From: a bacterium
GTDB lineage: Bacteria; Babelota; Babeliae; Babelales; Babelaceae
Reading direction: 5' to 3'
NCBI GenBank assembly: GCA_023428375.1
Contig: JAEYYR010000002.1
Span: 372,001 to 436,000, forward strand
Length of the DNA stretch: 64,000 nucleotides
Position numbers and translations under genes: made by a program. The notes beneath the pieces are model-generated. The model had not been told where the DNA came from, did not search any database, and saw only the letters and a program-made list of their open reading frames with translations. This document shows, piece after piece, positions 7,769 to 15,328 of this stretch; position 1 is the first letter of the stretch; each line of letters opens with the position of its first letter.

Positions 7769-8182
7769 TTATTTATTAAATTTTTTGGTTTTTTCTACAA
7801 ATCCTGCTTCAAACTCTGCAGGAGCATACACAGTATATAATTTAAGTGGCGAAGATCCAGTATTAATGAAATTATGTTTGGTGCCTGCAGGAATAAAGAA
7901 TAGATCGTTTGGTGAAATAGATGATTTTTTATCGTTGATAATGGCATTGCCAGTACCTTCAACAAAAATAATTATCTGGTCAATGGTGTGTATTTCTTCG
8001 CCAATTTCTTGACCAGGTAATACATTCATCAACACGACTTGGCTGTTTTTACCAGTCGCTATAACTTTACGAAAGTTCTCATTTTCTTGTGTAAGTTTAA
8101 CAATATTATCGGTAAAAAATGCAAAGTTTTGTGTGTTCATAATAATTCCTATCATTAAAAGAATTAAAGATTGCTTATTCAT
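7769..8182 (-). CDS. Cupin-domain protein, possibly exported
   Basis: 137 aa single-domain cupin. The two cupin motifs are visible: GQEIGEEIHTIDQIIIFVEGTG, then NDLFFIPAGTKHNFINTG. The region FRKVIATGKNSQVVLMNVLPGQ is typical of small cupins that usually start shortly before it. Two starts are possible. The ATG at 8182 gives a hydrophobic leader (MNKQSLILLMIGIIM) like a signal peptide. The ATG at 8140 has the better Shine-Dalgarno (AGGA) and matches the usual N-terminus, giving 123 aa and a cytoplasmic protein. Metal site and substrate cannot be told from sequence. Confidence 0.8.
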   Translation of the reverse strand: MNKQSLILLMIGIIMNTQNFAFFTDNIVKLTQENENFRKVIATGKNSQVVLMNVLPGQEIGEEIHTIDQIIIFVEGTGNAIINDKKSSISPNDLFFIPAGTKHNFINTGSSPLKLYTVYAPAEFEAGFVEKTKKFNK

Positions 8183-8317
8183 ACTAGATACTTTCTCTGT
8201 TTCAAATTCTTATGGGATAGTAACAAGACCGAATGGTTAGACGCAATAGTCCTGTGGATTCTTGTCATATATTATAAAAGTTATTTATAGTAAAAATAAA
8301 AATGCATAGTGAGTGAC

Positions 8318-8971
8318 ATGATACAGAATTTATTAATGATGATGCTTCTTTTAAATTGCATAACAGAGTGTATGTTTTCGGGATGGTTTAGTGGAAAGAA
8401 ACCGGAAGCAATTTATTCCCTATCGGATTCAAACGGCTTTGCTCTAGGAATCGATAAAGTTACTACCGTAAAAAGCGCTGATGGTCAGAGAGAAACTCAT
8501 GCTTTATATGACATGGCATCGAACCATCTTGGTGATTTTATAGTCATAAAATCTAAGGGTATGAGCGGTTATGAAATTAAAAGTGATAAAGGTGGATCGT
8601 TATTTAATCAATTAGTGCAACTTGTGGCTAAAAAAAATAATATCAAAATTGAATCTTCTTTTGCTCCTTTTAGAAGAGGAACAGCAGTTGAACGCACAAG
8701 TACCGTATCTGAAATTAAGGAATTGTCTGAGGAAGAGGCAAAAAAGCTTATGCAAAGTGGTGTGACTACTGTTTCATCATCGAGAATAGAGGGCGAGACA
8801 TCATCAGAATCAAGACCTTCAAAGCCTAATCAAACAAAAAGTCCTATTCCAACAAAAGAAACATATGAAGGCGGTCTTACTATAGAAGAAATTCAAGATG
8901 ATTTTAACCGATTGATTACTGTTCTTGGATTAGAGTTAGAACTCATCAGCAGCTTAAACAAGAGATCTTAA
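8318..8971 (+). CDS. Secreted protein of unknown function
   Basis: 217 aa from ATG 8318; an upstream GTG at 8309 is in frame but adds only three residues. A hydrophobic leader (MIQNLLMMMLLLNCITECMF) suggests export. A globular N-terminal part of about 100 residues, rich in beta-prone segments, is followed by a Ser/Thr/Pro/Lys linker (residues ~145-190) and a short C-terminal helix. No family recognised. The 3' end overlaps the convergent maf gene by 18 bases. Confidence 0.6.
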   Translation: MIQNLLMMMLLLNCITECMFSGWFSGKKPEAIYSLSDSNGFALGIDKVTTVKSADGQRETHALYDMASNHLGDFIVIKSKGMSGYEIKSDKGGSLFNQLVQLVAKKNNIKIESSFAPFRRGTAVERTSTVSEIKELSEEEAKKLMQSGVTTVSSSRIEGETSSESRPSKPNQTKSPIPTKETYEGGLTIEEIQDDFNRLITVLGLELELISSLNKRS

Positions 8972-9547
8972 AGCCATTTTTAGTTCATACATAGGTAAAC
9001 CCAAAATCGTAGAATATGAACCATGTACCGATTTTAAGAATTGATTTCCATAACCTTCAATGGTCAACGCTCCCGCAGCCAGTAGGGCCGACGGTTGTTT
9101 GGTAAAATATTCTAAGATTTCTTCATCAGATAGTATAAATTCGCACTGCGCGGTCACTGCTTCTGCATGTTTTGCAACAATGTGCCAGGCTTTTTCTTTA
9201 TATACTCTTTTTTCAAGGCAAAATGCGGTAGTAACCACTGAACCTCGGCGTAATGTTTTTACCATATGTATCGCTTCTTGAAGATCTTCTGGCTTTCCGT
9301 ATAGATTGCCATTATTGTCAGCGGTGAGCGTATCAGCGGTTAGTAGTATTACTTCATTAGGAAATATTGTGGGATCTAACTGTATCGAATTCATTTTTAA
9401 TTGACTTATAGACAAGGCTATCTCTTCAATGGGGCCTTGCCAAGAAATGGAGCGCTCATCTGCCTGATGTTCGATGACCTTATAGGGTATTTGGGCTTCA
9501 TTAAGTAACAGATGACGTATACGAGACGATGAGGCAATATATAGCAT
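8954..9547 (-). CDS. maf: Maf-family nucleotide pyrophosphatase
   Basis: 197 aa, the family length. It hydrolyses nucleoside triphosphates, usually dTTP/UTP or modified pyrimidines, to monophosphates, a house-cleaning and division-linked role. The N-terminal S-S-S-R segment (IASSSRIRHLLL) aligns with the family SxSPRR motif but lacks the usual proline. ADER, LTADT, GKPEDLQEA and the C-terminal TIEGYGNQFLKSVHGSYSTILGLP (family GxYENIxGLP region) are all present. Start preceded by GGA. Convergent with the secreted orphan at 8318. Confidence 0.9.
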   Translation of the reverse strand: MLYIASSSRIRHLLLNEAQIPYKVIEHQADERSISWQGPIEEIALSISQLKMNSIQLDPTIFPNEVILLTADTLTADNNGNLYGKPEDLQEAIHMVKTLRRGSVVTTAFCLEKRVYKEKAWHIVAKHAEAVTAQCEFILSDEEILEYFTKQPSALLAAGALTIEGYGNQFLKSVHGSYSTILGLPMYELKMALRSLV

Positions 9548-9593
9548 ACTATTCCAGGTTTGTTCGATTCAGCGCAATTATTTTAGAATAAAA

Positions 9594-9621
9594 AAGCGAG
9601 CTCGTGAATACGAACTCGCTT
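9594..9621 (-). terminator. Rho-independent terminator
   Basis: Stem AAGCGAG / CTCGCTT extended by four more pairs after one mismatch, with loop GAAT; T-run on the minus strand. It ends the secreted gene at 9647. Confidence 0.8.
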
Positions 9622-9646
9622 AAATATTTTGTGAGTATAGTAAGCT

Positions 9647-10150
9647 TTATTTGCTAGAATTTGTTTTAGTTCTAGTGTTTACTTTTTTCTGTTTTGATTC
9701 TTGATGTTTTGATATGGACATTCTATTGATGTCATTAGTAAGAACATCTAATGCAACGCTTATAGGCTCTTCGTGTTTATAAAAATCCACGGTATTAACT
9801 GAACCAAAGTGTACATTTTCTTTGTTTTCAAGTTCTTTTTTTATTGATGGTGCAGTTTTGATAACTACCGGTGAAGCAATTGGCGTTTTGTGCTTATCAT
9901 TATCCAATGCATCTTGTATTTGTCCATGGAAAGCGGATGCATAATCTTGTGTAGAAAGACTATTAAGCTCTGTTTTTATTTTTTTACGTTCAATTTTTTG
10001 AGCTTTAGTAAGTTTATCTTTTTTAATCAAAGCTTTGAATGCTTCGATAATTGGAAGCTGTTTAGATTGATTATTATTGTTATTATTATCTGAGCACTCT
10101 ATCACTATACTTGCTAATGATAATACTAAGATTGAATAATGAAGTTTCAT
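9647..10150 (-). CDS. Secreted Lys/Asn-rich protein of unknown function
   Basis: 167 aa. MKLHYSILVLSLASIVIEC is a signal peptide, followed directly by a run of six Asn. The rest is basic and polar, with many Lys, and ends in TRTKTNSSK; it looks largely disordered apart from a helix around residues 30-70 (EAFKALIKKDKLTKAQKIERKK). AGGGA stands before the start. Own terminator downstream. No family recognised. Confidence 0.55.
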   Translation of the reverse strand: MKLHYSILVLSLASIVIECSDNNNNNNQSKQLPIIEAFKALIKKDKLTKAQKIERKKIKTELNSLSTQDYASAFHGQIQDALDNDKHKTPIASPVVIKTAPSIKKELENKENVHFGSVNTVDFYKHEEPISVALDVLTNDINRMSISKHQESKQKKVNTRTKTNSSK

Positions 10151-10175
10151 GTTTTGTCCCTAAAATTTAATTTAA

Positions 10176-10484
10176 TTATTGTGCGTCCATAACTTTTTGA
10201 TATAATTTGCTCAATTTATGCTGTGTTGCTTGGCTTAAGCCATTACGATTTCTATTTTTATCAAATAAGACTGCATAACGATTTATGCAATCAATTTGCG
10301 CAAGATTAAGTTGTTGTGTTACTTGTGGAGTAACTATTAACCCCTGGTCAATAGTTGTTGTAAGAATTTGCAATCTTTTAATACTATCTTCAAGAGCCTT
10401 AGCTTCTTGTTTGATAGGATTTACTGCAGGTTGCATCGCAAGTAAAACTTGGGTAGATAGTATTAATATGTAAACTTTCTGCAT
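10176..10484 (-). CDS. Small secreted helical protein of unknown function
   Basis: 102 aa. MQKVYILILSTQVLLAM is a signal peptide. The mature part is predicted all-helical with amphipathic repeats (LEDSIKRLQILTTTIDQGL, then HKLSKLYQKVMDAQ). It lies 25 bases upstream of the gene at 9647 in the same direction, so the two may be cotranscribed. No family recognised. Confidence 0.55.
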   Translation of the reverse strand: MQKVYILILSTQVLLAMQPAVNPIKQEAKALEDSIKRLQILTTTIDQGLIVTPQVTQQLNLAQIDCINRYAVLFDKNRNRNGLSQATQHKLSKLYQKVMDAQ

Positions 10485-10618
10485 ATATTCGCCTATTTTT
10501 TATTTCAGTATGCAAAAAAAAATGGAAAGTGGCAAAAATGTTTACTGTTTATTCGGCAATGCTTTATAAATCATGAAGGCATTTAGAATTAAATAATGTA
10601 AACATCATCAATTTATTT

Positions 10619-11365
10619 TTAGAGTTTATTAATCTCGTCTATAAATAATTCGGTTTTTAATAATGGTATTAGATTTTGGAAATATACTTCACCATTATTA
10701 GCCTGTTCACGAATAAATGTATCTACTGCTCGTAGATAGTTGACTGCTGCATTTTTATTGCCAGCTTTTTGAATAGCTAATGAGTGTAGTTTTATTTTAT
10801 GTTGTTTCGTTAAATATTCTTGAGTTTTATTTTCTAAGGGCGTCCAGAATAGCCATTTTAGAACGACAAGGAATATTATAATCCAAAGAGTTTGATATTG
10901 TGATGCCATATTTTTTAACAATGTTTTTCGTATAGAGAAGCTTAGTGCAATTGCTACTAGGAACGACAATGCAATAAATAGCAGTCCCAGATATTGAAGA
11001 GAGTTTGGCAATGAACCATATTCATCGGTTATAAATGAATATGCAAGAAAATAATCTTGTTGTTCTACTGGTAAATTTAAAAACCATTGTGGATTAACAT
11101 TAATAAAAAAGTTTTTGGTATAGGGATTAATTCCTGTTTCACTTATGTGAAAATGAGGGTACTGCAAAAGACCCGCCTTCGTCGGTACAATGACTTCAAA
11201 GTCTTGTAAAAAGTTGTATTTATTTACAGCCTTTTCTACAATTTCAGCAATTTCTTGTGGGGCTTGGACTTGAAAGGGATTTTCGGTGAATTCTACCATT
11301 TTCGTATGGCTCAATACGGTGTGTGTAAGCAATATTAGAAATAAGGAATTATTTAAAATATTCAT
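10619..11365 (-). CDS. Degenerate M48-type peptidase paralogue without the catalytic site
   Basis: 248 aa. A signal-like leader (residues 1-19) is followed by a region that aligns with the intact M48 peptidase encoded just upstream. LPEDEQMYIIGHELAHI there corresponds to LPVEQQDYFLAYSFITD here, so His, Glu and His of HExxH are Tyr109, Ser110 and Thr113. Two transmembrane segments (about residues 122-145 and 158-175) stand where the intact enzyme has them. The C-terminal helix pattern (AAVNYLRAVDTFI against GAIALFERWEKI) also aligns, but the third metal ligand (E in EWDAD) is missing. Hence it is probably a pseudoenzyme that could partner or regulate the active copy. The frame is intact, so it is not a decayed pseudogene. 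Confidence 0.65.
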   Translation of the reverse strand: MNILNNSLFLILLTHTVLSHTKMVEFTENPFQVQAPQEIAEIVEKAVNKYNFLQDFEVIVPTKAGLLQYPHFHISETGINPYTKNFFINVNPQWFLNLPVEQQDYFLAYSFITDEYGSLPNSLQYLGLLFIALSFLVAIALSFSIRKTLLKNMASQYQTLWIIIFLVVLKWLFWTPLENKTQEYLTKQHKIKLHSLAIQKAGNKNAAVNYLRAVDTFIREQANNGEVYFQNLIPLLKTELFIDEINKL

Positions 11366-11389
11366 GATGTATATCCATTTATTTAGTAT

Positions 11390-12190
11390 TTATATGTTGT
11401 TTTTGCAATATTCTATGCGATCAGTGATTGAAGGATGATCAGAAAAAAGATCCCTATAGCCATTATTTTTTGGAAGTTTATATATTTTCTCCCAACGTTC
11501 AAAAAGAGCAATAGCTCCATGATGGCATTTCAATTCACTTACAGCCTTTATATCGGCATCCCATTCGATGGAACGACGATACGCTAGAGATCCAAGATTG
11601 GTTACATAGAGCATTACTGCAATAAAAATGAGGGTTGTTAATGTTGATACATATTGTTGTATTGAAACAGATAGATTCATATATGCTTTTGCTGAGCAAA
11701 TATAATAAATCAATATAAAGCACCAAGTTGCAAGCAGTACTAATCTGACAAGAATTACAACAAGAGGCAGATAGCAGACATGTCGTTCACGTATATGTGC
11801 TAATTCATGACCGATGATATACATCTGCTCATCCTCAGGCAAATCTTCAAAAAATCCATGACTTATGAATATATAGGGTTTAGCTATGATCGGAAAAAGA
11901 CAAAGAAAAGTAGGATGAACTGCGCATGCATTATGGTAACCATAAAACTGCAGCGCAAAGTAATTCATTTTCCTTATTGAAATGTTTTCGCTTATACCCA
12001 TTTTACGAACAATTTGATAAACAAATTGTTCGTATTTCGCTTCCATTTTTTGATTACCATAGCATTGCTCTATCGATTGGATTGTATAATTTTCCACTTG
12101 TTGGTAGAGAAAATGGGGCTTTTTGTAGACAAATACAAGGATAATAGCAACAAATGCTAAAATTAATAATGCTGGAATGGTTCTTTTCAT
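11390..12190 (-). CDS. Membrane-bound M48-family zinc metallopeptidase
   Basis: 266 aa from ATG 12190, chosen because GAGGGGGG lies about 6 bases upstream; a longer frame opens at 12241. Residues 5-22 are a membrane anchor. The zinc site H128-E129-L-A-H132 lies in IIGHELAHIRERH, and E209 in EWDAD is the expected third ligand. Two transmembrane segments (about 140-166 and 180-200) stand between them, as in HtpX-like enzymes. It probably degrades misfolded membrane or periplasmic proteins. A catalytically dead paralogue follows 24 bases downstream in the same direction. Confidence 0.88.
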   Translation of the reverse strand: MKRTIPALLILAFVAIILVFVYKKPHFLYQQVENYTIQSIEQCYGNQKMEAKYEQFVYQIVRKMGISENISIRKMNYFALQFYGYHNACAVHPTFLCLFPIIAKPYIFISHGFFEDLPEDEQMYIIGHELAHIRERHVCYLPLVVILVRLVLLATWCFILIYYICSAKAYMNLSVSIQQYVSTLTTLIFIAVMLYVTNLGSLAYRRSIEWDADIKAVSELKCHHGAIALFERWEKIYKLPKNNGYRDLFSDHPSITDRIEYCKNNI

Positions 12191-12366
12191 GAGATGCCCC
12201 CCTCGATTGAGCCCATCAACATGATTTTTGCAGATAAGCAATAGAGTATTTATGCGGTAAATAATGTTCTTTATATGATAGGGTATTATCTATTGAGCGT
12301 CAAAAAAATTCATAATATACATGAATTTTAATTGTATTATAAAAGATGGATTTTATATCAAAACAA

Positions 12367-12397
12367 AAAAGGGAACTAATTTAATTAGTTCCCTTTT
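12367..12397 (-). terminator. Rho-independent terminator after tRNA-Gln
   Basis: A perfect 14-bp stem (12367-12380 with 12384-12397) with a 3-base loop and A/T-rich flanks on both sides. It ends the spoVG-tRNA-Gln transcript. Confidence 0.9.
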
Positions 12398-12400
12398 ATC

Positions 12401-12475
12401 TGGCTGGGGCGGAAGGATTCGAACCTCCGAATGCCAGGACCAAAACCTGGTGCCTTACCGCTTGGCGACGCCCCA
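12401..12475 (-). tRNA. tRNA-Gln (anticodon UUG)
   Basis: 75 nt on the minus strand. The acceptor stem pairs TGGGGCG with CGCCCCA. The D-arm is followed by the anticodon stem CCAGG/CCTGG around loop TTTTGGT, giving anticodon TTG. The T-arm carries GGTTCGAATCC. The 3' CCA is encoded (12401-12403) after discriminator G. It lies 25 bases after spoVG and is followed by a terminator. MnmA (2-thiolation of U34) and GltX in this window could act on it. Confidence 0.95.
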
Positions 12476-12500
12476 AAAATTTTTAATTAACCACTCTCTT

Positions 12501-12767
12501 TTATTGTTGTTCGTTGACAGCCTTGTGATACTCTTCAATAAGTCGCTGTTCTATGTTAGAACGCATATCAGTATTCAGAGGATGCACAATATCACGGAAC
12601 GTTCCATCTTTCCGTCGACGCGAGGGCATCGATACAAACAGGCCTTTAATACCTTCGATGATTTTTAAATCTCTAATAATAAAGCTGTTTTCAAAGACGA
12701 TTGTGGCATATGCTTTTAGTCGACCGCTCACTTTAGAGGGGTAAACCTTTACCTCTGTTATGTTCAT
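12501..12767 (-). CDS. spoVG: SpoVG-family regulator
   Basis: 88 aa, the family length. MNITEVKVYP at the N-terminus, IRDLKIIEGIKGLFVSMPSRR and the FRDIVHPLN segment are diagnostic of SpoVG. In Firmicutes, spirochaetes and others it is a small DNA- and RNA-binding regulator; nothing in this window suggests sporulation, so a general regulatory role is likely. It has a near-consensus promoter and a leader of about 60 bases with AAGG before the ATG. It is cotranscribed with tRNA-Gln. Confidence 0.95.
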   Translation of the reverse strand: MNITEVKVYPSKVSGRLKAYATIVFENSFIIRDLKIIEGIKGLFVSMPSRRRKDGTFRDIVHPLNTDMRSNIEQRLIEEYHKAVNEQQ

Positions 12768-12835
12768 AGCCGATGCCTTTTAGTGTGCATGATTTCTCAC
12801 GCGTTGTGCATTTCAATCAGGTAACAACGGTGATA

Positions 12836-12864
12836 ATTGTACGCCCATTCTAAGCATTTGTCAA
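12836..12864 (-). promoter_or_regulatory. Strong promoter of spoVG and tRNA-Gln
   Basis: On the minus strand TTGACA (12859-12864), a 17-base spacer and TACAAT (12836-12841). This is the best sigma-70 match I found in the window; it overlaps the end of rsmH. Confidence 0.8.
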
Positions 12865-13778
12865 CGACTTTTTTTAGCTTCTTTTACGCTTTGGATAACA
12901 CGTTCTGCAGCGCGAAGCTTTGCTGATCGTGATGATGGATTTACTTTTAATTCTTCTTCAGAAGCTGTTATCACTTTCTTAGTCAGAACTTGTAAACGTT
13001 CATCCATAGCAAAAGATTGTTTTACAATGCGATCTTCTAGTGAATGAAAGCTAATGCAAACCAAATGGCCTTGAGGTTTAATATGATCTGGAGCAACTTT
13101 TAAAAAAGTTTCGATGGCTTCTAATTCTTTGTTTACTGCTATTCTTAATGCCTGAAATATGCGAGTTGCAGGGTGCGTGTTGCTGCGCGGGTAATTCAGT
13201 GCAGGTACAATGCAGTCAATCAACTGTTTGGTAGTTTTAAATTTTTTAGTTTTACGATATTCAAGAATAGCGCGTACTGCAGCTTTTGATCGAGGTTCTT
13301 GCCCATAGTTGAAAAATATATTTAATAACTCATCTTCTGAAGCGAAATTTACCATATCAGCAGCGGTTTTTGTAAAATGTTCCGCCGACATACGCATATC
13401 TAATGCCGTATCAGTAGCAAAAGACATACCTTCTTTATTAAATATTTGAAACTGTGAAGTACCAAAGTCAGCCAAAATTCCATCAAATTGAGGAAAATCG
13501 AACTTTTTAGCAAGCCTCTGTAGATGTGCAAAATTACCAAAAAAATAAAAAAAGCGATCAGGATATTCTTCTGCAAGTGGTATCGCATTCATTTCGATAG
13601 CGGTACGATCCCAATCTAAGGCATACACTTTACAGGTTGGTTCTGCTGCTAAAATGGCGCGCGTATGACTGCCGCCACCAAAGGTTACATCTAAATAGAC
13701 ACCATTTGGCTTGGGCTGAAGATATTCAATAACTTCATTAACGAGGACGGGAATATGATACGTTTCTTTATTATTCAT
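12861..13778 (-). CDS. rsmH: 16S rRNA (cytosine-1402-N4)-methyltransferase
   Basis: 305 aa, the normal length. It methylates N4 of C1402 in the ribosomal P-site using S-adenosylmethionine. HIPVLVNEVIEYL at the N-terminus, the SAM motif LDVTFGGGSHTRAIL, ILADFGTSQFQ (family LDLGVSSxQ), RIFQALRIAVNKEL and CISFHSLEDRIVK are all present. The C-terminus ends in the usual NPSSRSAKLRAAERV. It is normally the first gene of the dcw cluster; here no other division gene adjoins it, so that cluster is broken up. Confidence 0.96.
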   Translation of the reverse strand: MNNKETYHIPVLVNEVIEYLQPKPNGVYLDVTFGGGSHTRAILAAEPTCKVYALDWDRTAIEMNAIPLAEEYPDRFFYFFGNFAHLQRLAKKFDFPQFDGILADFGTSQFQIFNKEGMSFATDTALDMRMSAEHFTKTAADMVNFASEDELLNIFFNYGQEPRSKAAVRAILEYRKTKKFKTTKQLIDCIVPALNYPRSNTHPATRIFQALRIAVNKELEAIETFLKVAPDHIKPQGHLVCISFHSLEDRIVKQSFAMDERLQVLTKKVITASEEELKVNPSSRSAKLRAAERVIQSVKEAKKSR

Positions 13779-13867
13779 AGCTAATGTTGTTTACAAATGT
13801 AAATAATGACAGTTCATATTCTTATGATACATTAATTTTAATGAAATAACTCATATAAGGACATAAA

Positions 13868-14389
13868 ATGAAAAGATTTTTACTCTTAATCTTACCTGGT
13901 TCTATAGTATTGGCTGTTTCAAAGCTTTCTTATGTTCAGCGTCCTGATGAACGGGCACCATTTATATATATAACCGTTCATAATGATGATGGTTCTAAGA
14001 CTGTACATAAACGAAACGAAGTTTTATATACCAATGCGCATGGGTTGACTATTAAACAAGCTGTCTCTTCATCAAAAAATGATGATATTGTGGTTTATCC
14101 AACAGGTTCAAAAGTATGGAACTGGCATTCACATATTCCACATACCAGCCATCGTCCAGGTACTTTGCCCATAGACGTCAAAGAACTAGTAGAAGATCAC
14201 CATGTTGATATTGTTATCTTATCAAAAGGTGTTGAAGAAGTTTTACAAATTGATCCATCAACGATCAATTATCTTAATAATCATAAGAAGCAATTTTATG
14301 TGCTCGAAACACGTAAAGCAATAGTAAAATATAATGAGCTTGTCGATCAAGGCAAAAAAGTCTGTGGACTGTTTCATACCACGTGTTAA
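13868..14389 (+). CDS. Mth938-like (AAMDC/DUF498) domain protein with signal peptide
   Basis: 173 aa. The leader MKRFLLLILPGSIVLAVS is a signal peptide and AAGGA precedes the start. From about residue 75 it matches the Mth938 fold: W-x-W, then HRPGTLPIDVKELVE, VDIVILSKGVEEVLQI, FYVLETRKAIVKYNELVDQGKKV and GLFHTTC. Members are usually cytoplasmic; export would be unusual. The biochemical role of the family is not settled. Ends at a strong terminator. I am fairly sure of the fold and unsure of the role. Confidence 0.72.
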   Translation: MKRFLLLILPGSIVLAVSKLSYVQRPDERAPFIYITVHNDDGSKTVHKRNEVLYTNAHGLTIKQAVSSSKNDDIVVYPTGSKVWNWHSHIPHTSHRPGTLPIDVKELVEDHHVDIVILSKGVEEVLQIDPSTINYLNNHKKQFYVLETRKAIVKYNELVDQGKKVCGLFHTTC

Positions 14390-14409
14390 AAAAAATTAAT
14401 TAGAAAAAC

Positions 14410-14438
14410 AAAGGCCACGTTATAAAATCGTGGCCTTT
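14410..14438. terminator. Bidirectional terminator
   Basis: A 10-bp stem AAAGGCCACG / CGTGGCCTTT with T-run, between the convergent genes ending at 14389 and 14493. Confidence 0.85.
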
Positions 14439-14492
14439 TACACAAAAGAATGATTAAAATTAGTTATGACTTAACGGTTGTTTAGAAAATAA

Positions 14493-15209
14493 TTAATGCT
14501 CCTGCATTACATTATCAATATATAGACTTGCAGAACGATCAAACGACGTTTTCCATGAGGGACATTTTTGAGTTACGTATAAAATACTTTTTTCATATGC
14601 ATAGAGCTTATTCTCCTCGGAGCTCCCTATAGATTGATACGAAAGAAAACTCTCACCATATGCAAATAATTCTAACTTCGTGGCTATTCTATTTGCAGAG
14701 CTATCCATACATATTTCAAGCCGTGAAGTATCGTAGGAATAATATTCAGGAAGATTGCCCATCAAAAAAATATTTATCACGGGTTTATGTAATGAATTAT
14801 TGTCATTAAAAGAAAGTTTTAGAGTATTTCCTCCCATATAGGTTTCAATTTTTCCTATATAATATTCATTTGACATAATAGTTATTTGATTTTTTGAAGT
14901 TCCCTCTAAAACTCGGACATCGATATTTCCAGATGTTAGGATACCATTAATATAAGGTGTTAAAAGATAACTTTTATCTTGAGTGACGGCCTTCGATTTT
15001 TTATCAATAATAAATGCAGGGTCGATCTGAGGGGATTGAATTATAGGCGTAGCTTTTGATTTTTTTAAAGAATTATTATACCAAATGGCACCCGTCACTA
15101 AAGCTGTCGTAGTTGCTCCCCACATAAAGCTGCTAAATTGTGGCAAATGGTCAGAGCTTTGGATGGGTTGTATTAATAAAAACAGAATGATTGCGTATAA
15201 TTTCTTCAT
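14493..15209 (-). CDS. Envelope protein with GIN-like (DUF2807) domain, copy 2
   Basis: 238 aa. MKKLYAIILFLLIQPIQS is a signal peptide, and a second hydrophobic stretch (MWGATTTALVTGAIWY) could span a membrane. From about residue 85 the pattern ILTSGNIDVRVLEG, ITIMSNEYYI, TLKLSF and KPVINIFL resembles the N-terminal repeats of the GIN/DUF2807 beta-helix domain. It is a shorter paralogue of the gene at 15329 (GNIDVRVLEG against GNVDVRLYEG; KPVINIFL against RPVINICY). AAGGAAG precedes the start. Function unknown; an adhesin-like or scaffolding role is only a guess. Confidence 0.6.
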   Translation of the reverse strand: MKKLYAIILFLLIQPIQSSDHLPQFSSFMWGATTTALVTGAIWYNNSLKKSKATPIIQSPQIDPAFIIDKKSKAVTQDKSYLLTPYINGILTSGNIDVRVLEGTSKNQITIMSNEYYIGKIETYMGGNTLKLSFNDNNSLHKPVINIFLMGNLPEYYSYDTSRLEICMDSSANRIATKLELFAYGESFLSYQSIGSSEENKLYAYEKSILYVTQKCPSWKTSFDRSASLYIDNVMQEH

Positions 15210-15272
15210 AGTGCTTCCTTACAAAATGCTGGATAATTGGTTCCAATCTATTCTTTAAAAATACACTAAAAA

Positions 15273-15294
15273 AGAGACACCAGAAAGCGTCTCT
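15273..15294 (-). terminator. Probable terminator
   Basis: AGAGAC / GTCTCT arms around a 10-base loop, with a T-run on the minus strand, after the gene ending at 15329. Confidence 0.6.
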
Positions 15295-15328
15295 CACAAC
15301 TATTTATAGCTATCTATATCTCGAAATA

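Noticed and set aside
9890..10150. Simple-sequence repeat as a phase-variation switch in the Asn run
   Set aside because: The run is six Asn codons near the signal peptide; the codon repeat is too short and keeps frame when it changes by whole units.
12321..12668. A 115-codon frame on the plus strand
   Set aside because: It crosses the terminator, tRNA-Gln and spoVG on the opposite strand; no coding support.
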